A stretch of 64,000 nt of DNA from CAYRGQ01 sp964423925 (lineage in GTDB: Bacteria; Bacteroidota; Bacteroidia; Sphingobacteriales; Sphingobacteriaceae). A program made the translations under genes and the position numbers. The notes under the pieces are model-generated. The model was not told where the DNA came from. It saw only the letters and a program-made list of their open reading frames with translations, and ran no database searches. Shown piece after piece: positions 37,141 through 45,143 of the stretch; positions within the stretch are counted from its first letter, which is position 1; the number at the start of each line of letters is the position of its first letter. Location of the stretch: the NCBI GenBank assembly GCA_964423925.1, contig CAYRGQ010000015.1, positions 1-64,000 of the forward strand, read 5' to 3'.

Positions 37141-38232
37141 TTAATACGTCTTTACCATGAAGACGTAATCTTGAATACGCTTTACTTGTTCGGTACGACT
37201 GAGCGTCGCCAAGGCGTTTTTGCGATTCAAGACGAGCGGATGCGCCAAAGAGTCTGCCGGGATGGCTTCAATGCAGCGCAAAAGGGCATCTGTCTTGATA
37301 GCGAAGGAGGCACCGTCCAACCCAGTTTGCTTACCACGTATAATCCCGATAACGTTACCGTTATAGTCGAGTAGTGGCCCGCCGCTGTTTCCGGGGTTAA
37401 GCGGGATGGAAATTTGGTAAGCAGTTGTATCGCCGAGGTAGCCCGTCCGCGAACTCAGATAGCCTTGCCCATAGACCGGCTCGTCCCTAGGGAATCCGAG
37501 CGTGAAAACCTCCTCGCCGAGCTCGGCGTCGGCCTCCTTGAAGGTGTAAGGCGTCTGCCTTAGCCTGCGGAATGCGGTATCATTGATGTGTAGCAAGGCG
37601 ATGTCCGTGCCGGGATCCGTGTACACCACCTGTGCGCGATAGGTGTCGCCGTTGGCGTGGTACAAATGCACCGAATCCGCATCACGGATGACGTGATAGT
37701 TGGTAACCACGTAACCTTCGGGCGCTACCACGAAGCCAGTGGCACCAAACTGCCCCGGCGCAAAATTTTGGTTAGCCTGTTCGTTATTGATACTGCGAAT
37801 TACCGCGTTTTGCGCATGCACATTCTGTTTTACGCTGTTCATCTCGCGCCGCAATGCGCTGAAGTTAGACGTGGTCTGATCGATGGCCGAATAATAGCCA
37901 CTCACCCACAATGTGGAAAATACGGCTACCACCGCTACCGATGCCGCGATGAGCGCGTTGATGCGAAACCTGTTCCACAGCGTCAGGATGGGCGTTTCGG
38001 TATGGCTAGGCAAGGGCAGGCGAGCCGGCATAGCGTCGTCCAGCTTGCCTTTGAACTCCGCTCGACGAGCGTGTTTTTCCAGCTGCGCTATAAATTGCCG
38101 GTGCTCCTCTAGGCGTACTCCCTCATCGGGGTGCTGTTGGCAATAAGCCTCAAACGCCGTGCGCTGTTCATCGGTCAGTTCATTTCGTAAGTAGCGGTCT
38201 GCTAGGTCTAAAAAATCGTGCTCACTCATCAT
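37141..38232 (-). CDS. Membrane-anchored trypsin-like serine protease with anti-sigma-like N-terminus
   Basis: A 363-aa protein in three parts. Residues 1-70 form a cytoplasmic helical segment (DLADRYLRNELTDEQRTAFE) that resembles the N-terminus of transmembrane anti-sigma factors. One membrane helix follows at about 91-113. Residues 150-330 are a periplasmic HtrA/DegP-type protease with full triad: H180 (VTNYHVI), D210 (DPGTDIALL) and S283 (NPGNSGGPLL). There is no PDZ domain. It overlaps the sigma-factor gene by 11 bp, so the pair is translationally coupled. Anti-sigma function is inferred from domain position and operon. Confidence 0.85.
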   Translation of the reverse strand: MMSEHDFLDLADRYLRNELTDEQRTAFEAYCQQHPDEGVRLEEHRQFIAQLEKHARRAEFKGKLDDAMPARLPLPSHTETPILTLWNRFRINALIAASVAVVAVFSTLWVSGYYSAIDQTTSNFSALRREMNSVKQNVHAQNAVIRSINNEQANQNFAPGQFGATGFVVAPEGYVVTNYHVIRDADSVHLYHANGDTYRAQVVYTDPGTDIALLHINDTAFRRLRQTPYTFKEADAELGEEVFTLGFPRDEPVYGQGYLSSRTGYLGDTTAYQISIPLNPGNSGGPLLDYNGNVIGIIRGKQTGLDGASFAIKTDALLRCIEAIPADSLAHPLVLNRKNALATLSRTEQVKRIQDYVFMVKTY

Positions 38233-38821
38233 GATCGTTACGCTCTTTGTTAGCGGTGAAAAACAGTCGTTTTAATCGCTGCAGGCATTTATATTTTTGG
38301 TTTTTGGCGTTGTCCGCATTGGTGTAGCCAAATTTGTCGCAAATTTCCTGCATCGATAGGTTCGAAATATAGAAATCCAGAAGGATTGTCTTGCACGGTT
38401 CGCCCAATTGCGCTAGGGCATCATCCATCTGTACGAAATCCGCATCTTCCTTCTGGTGCTTTTCCAGGTCGTCTTCCACCGGAAGGCGGTTTTCGTATTC
38501 CGCCACGTCTGTGAAGGTGCGATTCTGTTGCGCCAGCTGCTTAAGCCACAACCGGCGGCAAACGGCGTACAGGTAGGTTTTTAACCGGCTGCTCAGACCG
38601 AACTCGGGGTCTTGCGCACGGTCGTACAACACCATCACTGCCTCTTGGAAGATGTCCTTTGCCTCTTCCTCTCCGCCGTTATTGGTGACGACCAGATGGT
38701 AAACCATCGGAAAATACTCGTCATATAACGATTGGATAGTCAGGCTGTCACCTCGACGTATGCCGGCCAAAAGCGCCGTATCGTCTGGGGATCCCGTCGT
38801 TGGCTTGCTATATTTCTTCAC
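38222..38821 (-). CDS. ECF-like sigma-70 family factor
   Basis: A 199-aa sigma factor with region 2 (IRRGDSLTIQSLYDEYFPMVYHLV ... AKDIFQEAVMVLYDRA) and region 4 (LDFYISNLSMQEICDKFGYTNADNAKNQKYKCLQRLKRLF). The region 4 helix-turn-helix has an insertion typical of a Bacteroidota subgroup. Coupled to the downstream membrane protease, it is probably released or activated by an envelope signal. A -7 box at 38905-38912 gives a ~78-nt leader. Confidence 0.9.
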   Translation of the reverse strand: MKKYSKPTTGSPDDTALLAGIRRGDSLTIQSLYDEYFPMVYHLVVTNNGGEEEAKDIFQEAVMVLYDRAQDPEFGLSSRLKTYLYAVCRRLWLKQLAQQNRTFTDVAEYENRLPVEDDLEKHQKEDADFVQMDDALAQLGEPCKTILLDFYISNLSMQEICDKFGYTNADNAKNQKYKCLQRLKRLFFTANKERNDHDE

Positions 38822-38904
38822 TTGTTAATACGGAAACTATTCGATAAGTAACCCAATGATTTTGTGTTTTTTTGTGCAGTTGCACTTTCTTGTTTTTTCG
38901 AACA

Positions 38905-38912
38905 CAAACCTA
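38905..38912 (-). promoter_or_regulatory. Bacteroidota -7 promoter box (sigma-protease operon)
   Basis: Reads TAGGTTTG on the minus strand, about 84 bp upstream of the sigma-factor start. Confidence 0.5.
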
Positions 38913-39023
38913 CGGAAATTTTGACCAAAGTAACACGGATTTTACCCGTGCGTACGTCCTCGCTGAACCGCGGAAAGCTGGCCCGCGGCAACTCCGGCGG
39001 TAGGATTTTATCCCGTATTTGGC

Positions 39024-39031
39024 TAAGTTTG
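39024..39031 (+). promoter_or_regulatory. Bacteroidota -7 promoter box (polyprenyl synthase)
   Basis: TAAGTTTG, 31 bp upstream of the start codon at 39063. Confidence 0.55.
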
Positions 39032-39062
39032 CATACTTTTAGCGAATAAAATAAAGCCATAC

Positions 39063-40046
39063 ATGTATCCCATTCCCATCTTGCAGGAGCGCATCCGCGA
39101 AGCGGTAGAAACGCTTGCCATCCCCGATACTCCCCCGACGTTGTACGAACCTATTCGATACATACTGGACATGGGGGGCAAACGCATCCGCCCGTTGATG
39201 ACGCTGCTGGCTGCCGACTTGTTTGGCGATGTCGAGGAAGCTTGCCAGCGCGCCATGCCTGCGGCCCTAGCCGTGGAACTTTTCCATAACTCCACTCTCA
39301 TGCATGACGATATACTGGATGGGGCTCCGCTACGACGCGGCAAACCAGCGGTTCACGAAAAATGGAGTGTCGATACGGCAATCTTATCCGGTGATACGAC
39401 CTTACTTGTTGCTTACAGCCAGTTGGCAAAGTCGGATCCCGCACGGCTGCCGACGTTGCTCAATGTCTTCAACCGGGTAACGTTGGAGGTTTGTGAAGGG
39501 CAGCAGTTGGACATGGACTACGAAAAGCGTGCGCGCGTGACGATCGACGAATACGTGGAAATGATCCGGATGAAAACATCCGTGTTATTGGGCGGGGCTG
39601 CGGAGCTAGGTGCCATTGCCGTTGGCGCGTCGGACGCGGATGTCCGTCACATTGGCGACTTTGGCATGTATGTCGGCATCGCGTTTCAATTGCAGGATGA
39701 CATCCTCGATGTTTTTGGCGACCCGAATGCGGTGGGTAAGCAAGTGGGGGGAGATATCCTGGCTAATAAAAAAACCTATCTCCTGATTAAGGCCCTCGAG
39801 CTGGCCCAGGGTGCGGACAAAGCGCTGTTGAATAGCTTGCTGGCGACTCAAGATATGGATTCGCAAGAAAAGGTACGCCAAGTGACGGAGGTCTACGAGC
39901 GGCTCAATGTGTTGCGAGAAGCGCAACGGGCGATGAACGCGTTCAGTGTCCGCGCATTCGAGGCGTTGGACCGCGTATCCGTCGCAGAGGAACGCAAAGC
40001 ACCTTTGCGTGCGCTCGCTCGCGAATTACTCGTGCGGCAACATTAG
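39063..40046 (+). CDS. Polyprenyl diphosphate synthase
   Basis: A 327-aa trans-prenyltransferase that condenses IPP units onto allylic diphosphates. Both aspartate-rich motifs are present: first in LMHDDILDGAPLRRG and second in FQLQDDILDVFGD, plus GGKRIRP for IPP binding. The size and the residues before the first motif fit a long-chain (IspB-like) or medium-chain enzyme supplying the menaquinone side chain. The exact product length cannot be read from sequence alone. Monocistronic. Confidence 0.93.
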   Translation: MYPIPILQERIREAVETLAIPDTPPTLYEPIRYILDMGGKRIRPLMTLLAADLFGDVEEACQRAMPAALAVELFHNSTLMHDDILDGAPLRRGKPAVHEKWSVDTAILSGDTTLLVAYSQLAKSDPARLPTLLNVFNRVTLEVCEGQQLDMDYEKRARVTIDEYVEMIRMKTSVLLGGAAELGAIAVGASDADVRHIGDFGMYVGIAFQLQDDILDVFGDPNAVGKQVGGDILANKKTYLLIKALELAQGADKALLNSLLATQDMDSQEKVRQVTEVYERLNVLREAQRAMNAFSVRAFEALDRVSVAEERKAPLRALARELLVRQH

Positions 40047-40176
40047 TACGGTTTTTGTTGCTTGAGCGGCATACGACGCAATCCATCGTCGCAGATACCC
40101 AGTTATCCGAATTATTTATTAAACTTGTGTATTCGCCGGGGGTATTCGGCGATCGAAGGGCTAAAAAGGTAATCTT

Positions 40177-40974
40177 ATGACAGATAGGGCAATGGAACCG
40201 CTAAAAATAACGACTTTTCAGGCGTACCTGTTTTGGGAGAACATTGAAAAGAACCTGAGCAATATCTCGCTGAAGCTATCTACCATCCGTGAAAAGACCG
40301 ATTTAATTATTTTGCCTGAAATGTTCAATTCCGGCTTCACCAATAACGTAGAAAAATGCGCAGAAAAAATGGACGGGCGCTCCATGCACTGGTTGCTCGA
40401 GACTGCGCAACAATACGACTGCGTGGTAACAGGTAGCCTAATAATTGAAGAGAACGGAAAATATTATAACCGCTTGATATGGATGAACAAGGATGGAAAC
40501 TTTGTCAAGTATGACAAGCGCCACCTATTTGGCGTGGCCAAGGAGGATACGGTGTTTACCCCCGGCAACAAGCGTGTCATCGTGGAGTTAAACGGCTGGA
40601 AAATCTGCCCAATGATTTGCTACGACTTGCGCTTCCCGGTGTGGTCGCGCAATATGGGGGGAGCGTACGACCTATTGTTGTATGTGGCCAGCTGGCCAGA
40701 TCGCCGTTCCGCGCATTGGCGTAGCTTGATTCCGGCGCGCGCCATCGAAAACCAAGCCTTCGTCATTGGCGTAAATCGGGTAGGGCATGATGGCAACGAA
40801 ATTTACTATTCGGGCGGCTCGATGTGCATCTCGCCTATGGGCGACGTGGTGTATTACAAGCCGGAATACGAGGATCTGTACACCTTCACCATTTACCCCA
40901 AAGACTTGGTCCATGCGCGGTCGTCCTTGCCGTTCCTGAAGGACGCTGACGACTTTGATCTACTGATTCGATAA
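40177..40974 (+). CDS. Nitrilase-superfamily amidase (YafV/omega-amidase-like)
   Basis: A 265-aa carbon-nitrogen hydrolase. The Glu-Lys-Cys triad is complete: E48 (ILPEMFNSGF), K114 (YDKRHLF) and C148 (MICYDLRFPVW). The motif set matches omega-amidases such as YafV, which hydrolyse alpha-ketoglutaramate or ketosuccinamate as a metabolite-repair step in methionine salvage and transamination. The start may alternatively be the Met at 40192 (MEPLKITTF). No clear promoter box was found in the 130-bp upstream gap. Confidence 0.88.
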   Translation: MTDRAMEPLKITTFQAYLFWENIEKNLSNISLKLSTIREKTDLIILPEMFNSGFTNNVEKCAEKMDGRSMHWLLETAQQYDCVVTGSLIIEENGKYYNRLIWMNKDGNFVKYDKRHLFGVAKEDTVFTPGNKRVIVELNGWKICPMICYDLRFPVWSRNMGGAYDLLLYVASWPDRRSAHWRSLIPARAIENQAFVIGVNRVGHDGNEIYYSGGSMCISPMGDVVYYKPEYEDLYTFTIYPKDLVHARSSLPFLKDADDFDLLIR

Positions 40975-41002
40975 TGAACCGCTAAGACGCGCGGTTGAAT
41001 CT

Positions 41003-41407
41003 TTACTTGTACGGGCGTTCGAGAATAGTGGCGTAGATAACAGCCTCCCGCAGGTCAAATGTTTCGTCGTCGGTTGCCTTGTCGTCGTCGTGGTCGCTCA
41101 CTTCGATCGGTTTCAACAGATCCTGCTGACGGCGGGCGGCCCGTTGCTTACTCGGGTTGTACAACTGACTTTCATCCACAAATCCGGCATACTCCTGATA
41201 ACGTTTCGGCATCTGTTGGAGCTCGGGCTCGAGCACGGGAATGGCAGGCGCGGGCCTCTCGACCGCGGGTTGCACGTCGGTTTGCGACTCGGGCGGGCGT
41301 TGGCCGGGATTGCGCTTTCGGGCTTTCTCCTGCTCCTTTTGGTAGTTTTGGTACGCTTGGAAGCCGAAGATGATCGCCGCGATGAGTATGGGGATAATTT
41401 GCTCCAT
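41003..41407 (-). CDS. Small single-pass membrane protein, unknown
   Basis: About 134 aa. An N-terminal membrane helix (MEQIIPILIAAIIFGFQAY) is followed by a basic then proline-rich cytoplasmic region, and a C-terminal segment FDLREAVIYATILERPYK that looks like a conserved docking motif. I do not recognise a named family. The start at 41407 places the helix at the very N-terminus; the upstream extension to 41458 is unlikely. Convergent with the nitrilase gene. Confidence 0.65.
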   Translation of the reverse strand: MEQIIPILIAAIIFGFQAYQNYQKEQEKARKRNPGQRPPESQTDVQPAVERPAPAIPVLEPELQQMPKRYQEYAGFVDESQLYNPSKQRAARRQQDLLKPIEVSDHDDDKATDDETFDLREAVIYATILERPYK

Positions 41408-41431
41408 GGCATAAAGGTACTGAATATGTGC

Positions 41432-41439
41432 TAGATTTG
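41432..41439 (+). promoter_or_regulatory. Bacteroidota -7 promoter box (ECF sigma operon)
   Basis: TAGATTTG on the plus strand, about 70 bp upstream of the second sigma-factor gene. Confidence 0.45.
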
Positions 41440-41508
41440 GAACGACATTATCATACATAAACAGCTCCGGACATCGGGGTGTAACAAACCAGCACGGACG
41501 TGGTCTTA

Positions 41509-42027
41509 ATGGCGGCGCAACAACAAGCTATGGATAACCAGCAGCTATTATTTAAGCGGGTATTTGAGGCAAACTCCAAGCGGGTGTACCACCTTTGCTA
41601 CGGCTATACCGGCGATGCGGACTCGGCGAACGACCTCATGCAGGAAACGTTTATCAAGGTGTGGCAAAATCTCGATAAATTCCGCCAGCAATCCCAAGTG
41701 TCTACCTGGATTTATCGAATTGCCGTCAACACCTGTTTGTCGCATTTGCGCAAGGCCAAGCGCCGGGCTACCGATGAGTTGAATGACCATATTATTGACA
41801 ATTATGCGGAAGAACCTTCGGAAAAGCAGGAACAGATTGCGCTGCTGTATAAATCCATCGCGCAATTAGAGGAAAACGAACGGATTATCATCACGATGGT
41901 TTTGGATGAGGTACCCTATGCGGAAATTGCCGAAATCGCCGGTATATCGGAAGGGAATCTACGCGTACGGATACATCGGATCAAGCACAAGTTGACTGAA
42001 ATATATAATAGAAATGAAAGCATTTGA
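41509..42027 (+). CDS. ECF sigma-70 factor
   Basis: About 172 aa: region 2 (NSKRVYHLCYGYTGDADSANDLMQETFIKVWQNLDKF, VSTWIYRIAVN) and region 4 (LDEVPYAEIAEIAGISEGNLRVRIHRIKHKL), a classical ECF layout. ATG 41509 is preferred over a GTG at 41500; ATG 41530 is also possible. The downstream membrane protein overlaps it by 14 bp and is the likely anti-sigma factor. Confidence 0.92.
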   Translation: MAAQQQAMDNQQLLFKRVFEANSKRVYHLCYGYTGDADSANDLMQETFIKVWQNLDKFRQQSQVSTWIYRIAVNTCLSHLRKAKRRATDELNDHIIDNYAEEPSEKQEQIALLYKSIAQLEENERIIITMVLDEVPYAEIAEIAGISEGNLRVRIHRIKHKLTEIYNRNESI

Positions 42028-42610
42028 GGAAATTCAGCAGCTTTGGAACAACCGCCAAGACGACCCGAGAGTCGATTTTGACGAGTTGATGAAGGGTATC
42101 AAAGGCAGTAGGAAGGCTTTGGCTGCGAAGTTTATGTGGCAGTGCGTCACCATCGGTATTGCGGTTGCGCTTTTGATCGCGATGGTAGTTTGGGTGGACT
42201 TTGTCACTTGGACGGCCTATGCAGGGATCTGGATCATCGTGGCTTGCCTCTTGTATTATTTAGCCAACCAGTGGAAGGATTTTCGATCGATAGAGCAAAG
42301 CGAAAAGCTGTTTGCGACACCGCAGCAATACGTTACCTACTTGAAGGCGTTTCAGGTACGCCGCAATCGCTTCAATACCTACAATTATACCATTTACGAG
42401 GCCTGCGTAGCGCTCGCGTTAGCGCTATATGCGGTGGAGTTTTACTACCTGTTGCCCACCCTGGTGTTTGCGGTTTTCGTCGGTTTTGTGGTCGTCTGGT
42501 TTCTGGTCTGTCACTTCGTTTTCATGAGACGGTATATTCGCAATGAGAATGCCCGTATTGACGCGATGATTGCCGACTTGCGGCGTATCGCCGACCAGTT
42601 TGCGGAATAG
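42014..42610 (+). CDS. Four-helix membrane protein, putative anti-sigma partner
   Basis: A 198-aa protein with a ~40-residue charged N-terminus and membrane helices at about 44-62, 66-84, 128-147 and 150-170. It has no zinc-finger anti-sigma motif. The 14-bp overlap with the ECF sigma gene and the cytoplasmic N-terminus suggest it holds that sigma factor at the membrane. This role is inferred from context; the family is not recognised. Confidence 0.7.
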   Translation: MKAFEEIQQLWNNRQDDPRVDFDELMKGIKGSRKALAAKFMWQCVTIGIAVALLIAMVVWVDFVTWTAYAGIWIIVACLLYYLANQWKDFRSIEQSEKLFATPQQYVTYLKAFQVRRNRFNTYNYTIYEACVALALALYAVEFYYLLPTLVFAVFVGFVVVWFLVCHFVFMRRYIRNENARIDAMIADLRRIADQFAE

Positions 42611-42653
42611 CCAATAGCAAGCTCCTTTCTGCGTTTCTCGATAGTTTAATCTA

Positions 42654-43781
42654 TTATTCGGAGCCCTTATCGTGCACGATGGGCCTGATTTCGTTTTCCT
42701 TTAGGTCGATCACGATCCTTGCCTTGAAGAGCAAACCCTCGACTCCCATTTCTACCGTGTTTCGTCCGTCGTATACTGTTTCGATCCGTTTGACGATATT
42801 CTTCAATCCGGTTTTGGTACTGTGGGTGGTGGGGCCAGCCACACTCACCTGATTTTCGGTAGCAAGGGTCAACCTCGTGCCTTCGAGGCCGACATTGACG
42901 GTCGCCGGCTGATAGAGGTCGCCGTGCTTGAACATGTTTTCGACGAGCGTGAGCAAGATGAGGGGAATGGTTTTAACCTGCTCGGGCCGCCCTGTCACGT
43001 TGAGCTCCAGTTTCAGCTTATTGCTGAAGCGCAATTGATTCAAGGCAATAAGATTGGCGGTTTGCTTGATTTCGTCGCCCAGGGCAATTAAACCAAGGCT
43101 GTCCTTTGATGGCTCGAGCGCATACCGCATAATGTCTGCCAGCAATGCCACGGCCTCCTCGGCGTCGTCGGGGTTGTACCTGGCTGCATAATTGACAAAA
43201 CTCAGCGTATTATAGAGCAAGTGCGGGTTAATCTGTGCGCGCAGGTAGTCTTGTTCGATTCGCAGCAAGTTTGTTTCGAGTTCTTTGTTGGCGATGATTT
43301 GGTCCAAGTGCTTGATTTCCGCCTTTCGAGCCGCTTCCTGTTCGCGCATGTACCTGGTTAAGAAATAATAGCCGGTGCTATAAAGGAAGTACGGCAGCAC
43401 AGGCATGACGAAGTATTCGAGATAGGCTACGTCGAAGACCAATGCACTGGCAATTTCAGCGAGGGAATGCCCCACCACCACTAATTGGATGTTGCCCATA
43501 ACGATTTCGCTAAGTATATACAGCAGCGATACGGCGACTACCTCAAGCGCGGTAAAAAGTGGTAGTTTCCAGACTATGTGCCGTTTGCTAGCCAACGCAA
43601 TGGGGAGGGCAAAATGGGCGTGTGCGTAAAAAAAAGCGATGTTGATGACGAAGAAGTGGAAAAAGTTGGCGGACATCGCCATGTCATCCGGAAAAATCTG
43701 AGCATACGTAGCTTCGTAGGTGATGTACAGCGCCCAGCAAAGAACGTGGATACCAATCGTTTGTAAGTGTGGTTTGCGCAC
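42654..43781 (-). CDS. LytS/YehU-type sensor histidine kinase
   Basis: A 375-aa kinase with about four N-terminal membrane helices (residues ~8-140), a short coiled coil (~145-180), and a His_kinase domain (PF06580) with phospho-acceptor H187 in RAQINPHLLYNTLSFVNY. The ATPase part has NMFKHGD (N-box) and GLKNIVKRIE. It has no large extracellular sensor, as in peptide-sensing AgrC-like or YehU-like kinases. It lies 25 bp downstream of the LytTR regulator in one operon, transcribed away from the peptide locus. Confidence 0.92.
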   Translation of the reverse strand: MRKPHLQTIGIHVLCWALYITYEATYAQIFPDDMAMSANFFHFFVINIAFFYAHAHFALPIALASKRHIVWKLPLFTALEVVAVSLLYILSEIVMGNIQLVVVGHSLAEIASALVFDVAYLEYFVMPVLPYFLYSTGYYFLTRYMREQEAARKAEIKHLDQIIANKELETNLLRIEQDYLRAQINPHLLYNTLSFVNYAARYNPDDAEEAVALLADIMRYALEPSKDSLGLIALGDEIKQTANLIALNQLRFSNKLKLELNVTGRPEQVKTIPLILLTLVENMFKHGDLYQPATVNVGLEGTRLTLATENQVSVAGPTTHSTKTGLKNIVKRIETVYDGRNTVEMGVEGLLFKARIVIDLKENEIRPIVHDKGSE

Positions 43782-43806
43782 GACGGTTAGTCTAGTTTGG
43801 CTGGGT

Positions 43807-44559
43807 TTATTGGCGAGATTTTTCAGAAATCAGCGCTCGTCGGTTTATCTCGTCAAAGAATTCCTTGGCGTAGGTCTTACTTATTTCGCGCGTATTGTCG
43901 CCCCGCATATTTAAGTAAATGGTATTTCCATCGATCTGCCTAATTTTTCTCAGTGACACGATGAATGACTTGTGCACCCGTATAAAATCGCCGCGGTTGC
44001 GCAAGTGTTCTTCAAGTTCGCGCATCGTCATATAAACCGGAATGGCGTTATCGGTGGTGAATATCGTAGGATAATGGTCGCCTGCATCGACGCACACGAT
44101 GTCGGCATAGGAGATCCGGAAAAAACCGTTTTTGCTGCCGGCCTTTACGAACATACTGTCGGATGGGTCTGCTGCAGCCGCGGGGGGAGCGGCAGACACT
44201 TTGGTGCGCAGTTTTTCCACTTTCTCTAATACTGCCGCTAGCCGCAGCGGCTTGAGAAGAAATCCATCGGCTTCCGCCCCAAACGCGTCAAAGGCGTAAT
44301 GGCTGTGGGCGGTCGTGAAAATGAGATGTTTGCAGTGGGGGCGTAGGTGCTTTGCGACTTCGATACCGGACAGCCCCGGCATTTCGACGTCGGAGAAGAT
44401 ATAATCGACCGCTCCCAGCGCCTGAACGCCCTCGATGGCGCTGAGGGCATTGTCGAACCTGCCAACTACTTGCATGCCCGGAATACGGCCGAGGATGTCA
44501 GATAGGATACCTAGCGCGTGTGCCTCATCATCAATAGTGACACAGGTTTGAATGTTCAT
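43807..44559 (-). CDS. LytTR-family response regulator
   Basis: A 250-aa regulator: receiver domain with phospho-acceptor D57 (YIFSDVEMPGLSG), an Ala/Pro linker, and a C-terminal LytTR DNA-binding domain (FRISYADIVCVDAGDHYPTIFT ... FIRVHKSFIVSLRKIRQIDGNTIYL). LytTR proteins bind paired direct repeats about 21 bp apart; two such sites lie in the neighbouring intergenic regions at 44632-44662 and 45372-45402. It probably controls its own operon and the small-peptide genes to the right. Confidence 0.94.
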   Translation of the reverse strand: MNIQTCVTIDDEAHALGILSDILGRIPGMQVVGRFDNALSAIEGVQALGAVDYIFSDVEMPGLSGIEVAKHLRPHCKHLIFTTAHSHYAFDAFGAEADGFLLKPLRLAAVLEKVEKLRTKVSAAPPAAAADPSDSMFVKAGSKNGFFRISYADIVCVDAGDHYPTIFTTDNAIPVYMTMRELEEHLRNRGDFIRVHKSFIVSLRKIRQIDGNTIYLNMRGDNTREISKTYAKEFFDEINRRALISEKSRQ

Positions 44560-44631
44560 AGGTGGTATTGTTTAGGTTCGTAAAGATAATATATTTTCAC
44601 CAAACTGTGCCAAAAAGCCACCTAGATGTCT

Positions 44632-44662
44632 TTTCGCGTAAAAAACAGGGTGTTTCGCGTAA
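44632..44662 (+). promoter_or_regulatory. Candidate LytTR binding site A (21-bp-period direct repeat)
   Basis: TTTCGCGTAA occurs perfectly twice, at 44632-44641 and 44653-44662, exactly 21 bp apart (two helical turns). It lies in the divergent region between the LytTR regulator gene and the PqqD-like gene, 38 bp upstream of the -7 box at 44701-44708. Confidence 0.7.
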
Positions 44663-44700
44663 TAAAGTTCCTGACAACTCCGCGTTTTGCAATCTTGTTT

Positions 44701-44708
44701 TACCTTTG
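44701..44708 (+). promoter_or_regulatory. Bacteroidota -7 promoter box (PqqD-like gene)
   Basis: TACCTTTG, exact consensus. No TTTG lies at the right -33 distance, which is what one expects of a promoter that needs an activator bound upstream (site A). Confidence 0.6.
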
Positions 44709-44807
44709 CTTGTTGATCATATGTCCCCATATCCCGATAGCGTCACAAACTGTCAGGATACGAATACGGCCAATAGAGGGGTTGCTGGCGATAAATGACG
44801 AAACTGT

Positions 44808-45143
44808 ATGTTAAGAGATAAGGTAAGTATTACACAGTATAACGCTGGATTTTGGTTATTAAGCGGGCCTAACGGCTACAGTATGTTGCTTAATAAGCAG
44901 ATGTACCAGGTGGTGGAGATACTGAAGGCTGCCGAATCGATGGAGGACGCGTGCTTGATGTTCAACACGTTGTATGAGTGCAACATCTCCCAACATGAGT
45001 TTGAGTTGTTTGTGGAATCAAAGTTCGGCCCGTACTCCATCCTTGACCAGGGTGACAACCAGCGCGTGCTGAACCGAGTACTGCAAAAGATGAAAGGAAA
45101 TGTGAAAGCGATTAGCGCGCGTGTCAATAGTTGGTTTTTATAA
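44808..45143 (+). CDS. Small PqqD-like protein, putative peptide-binding (RRE) domain
   Basis: A 111-aa protein. Residues 10-75 read like a PqqD/RiPP-recognition winged helix: a strand pair (FWLLSGPNGYSMLL), a conserved Asn, a helix (MYQVVEIL), then helices with spaced hydrophobics ending EFELFVESKFG. The same module occurs at the N-terminus of Bacteroidota M50-type peptidases, of which this could be a stand-alone or truncated version. It has no membrane helix. It sits between two LytTR-type sites. Family assignment is by pattern only. Confidence 0.55.
   Translation: MLRDKVSITQYNAGFWLLSGPNGYSMLLNKQMYQVVEILKAAESMEDACLMFNTLYECNISQHEFELFVESKFGPYSILDQGDNQRVLNRVLQKMKGNVKAISARVNSWFL

Noticed and set aside
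40977..40996. Inverted repeat AACCGC/GCGGTT after the nitrilase gene
   Set aside because: Short stem and no T tract; not callable as a terminator although the genes are convergent.
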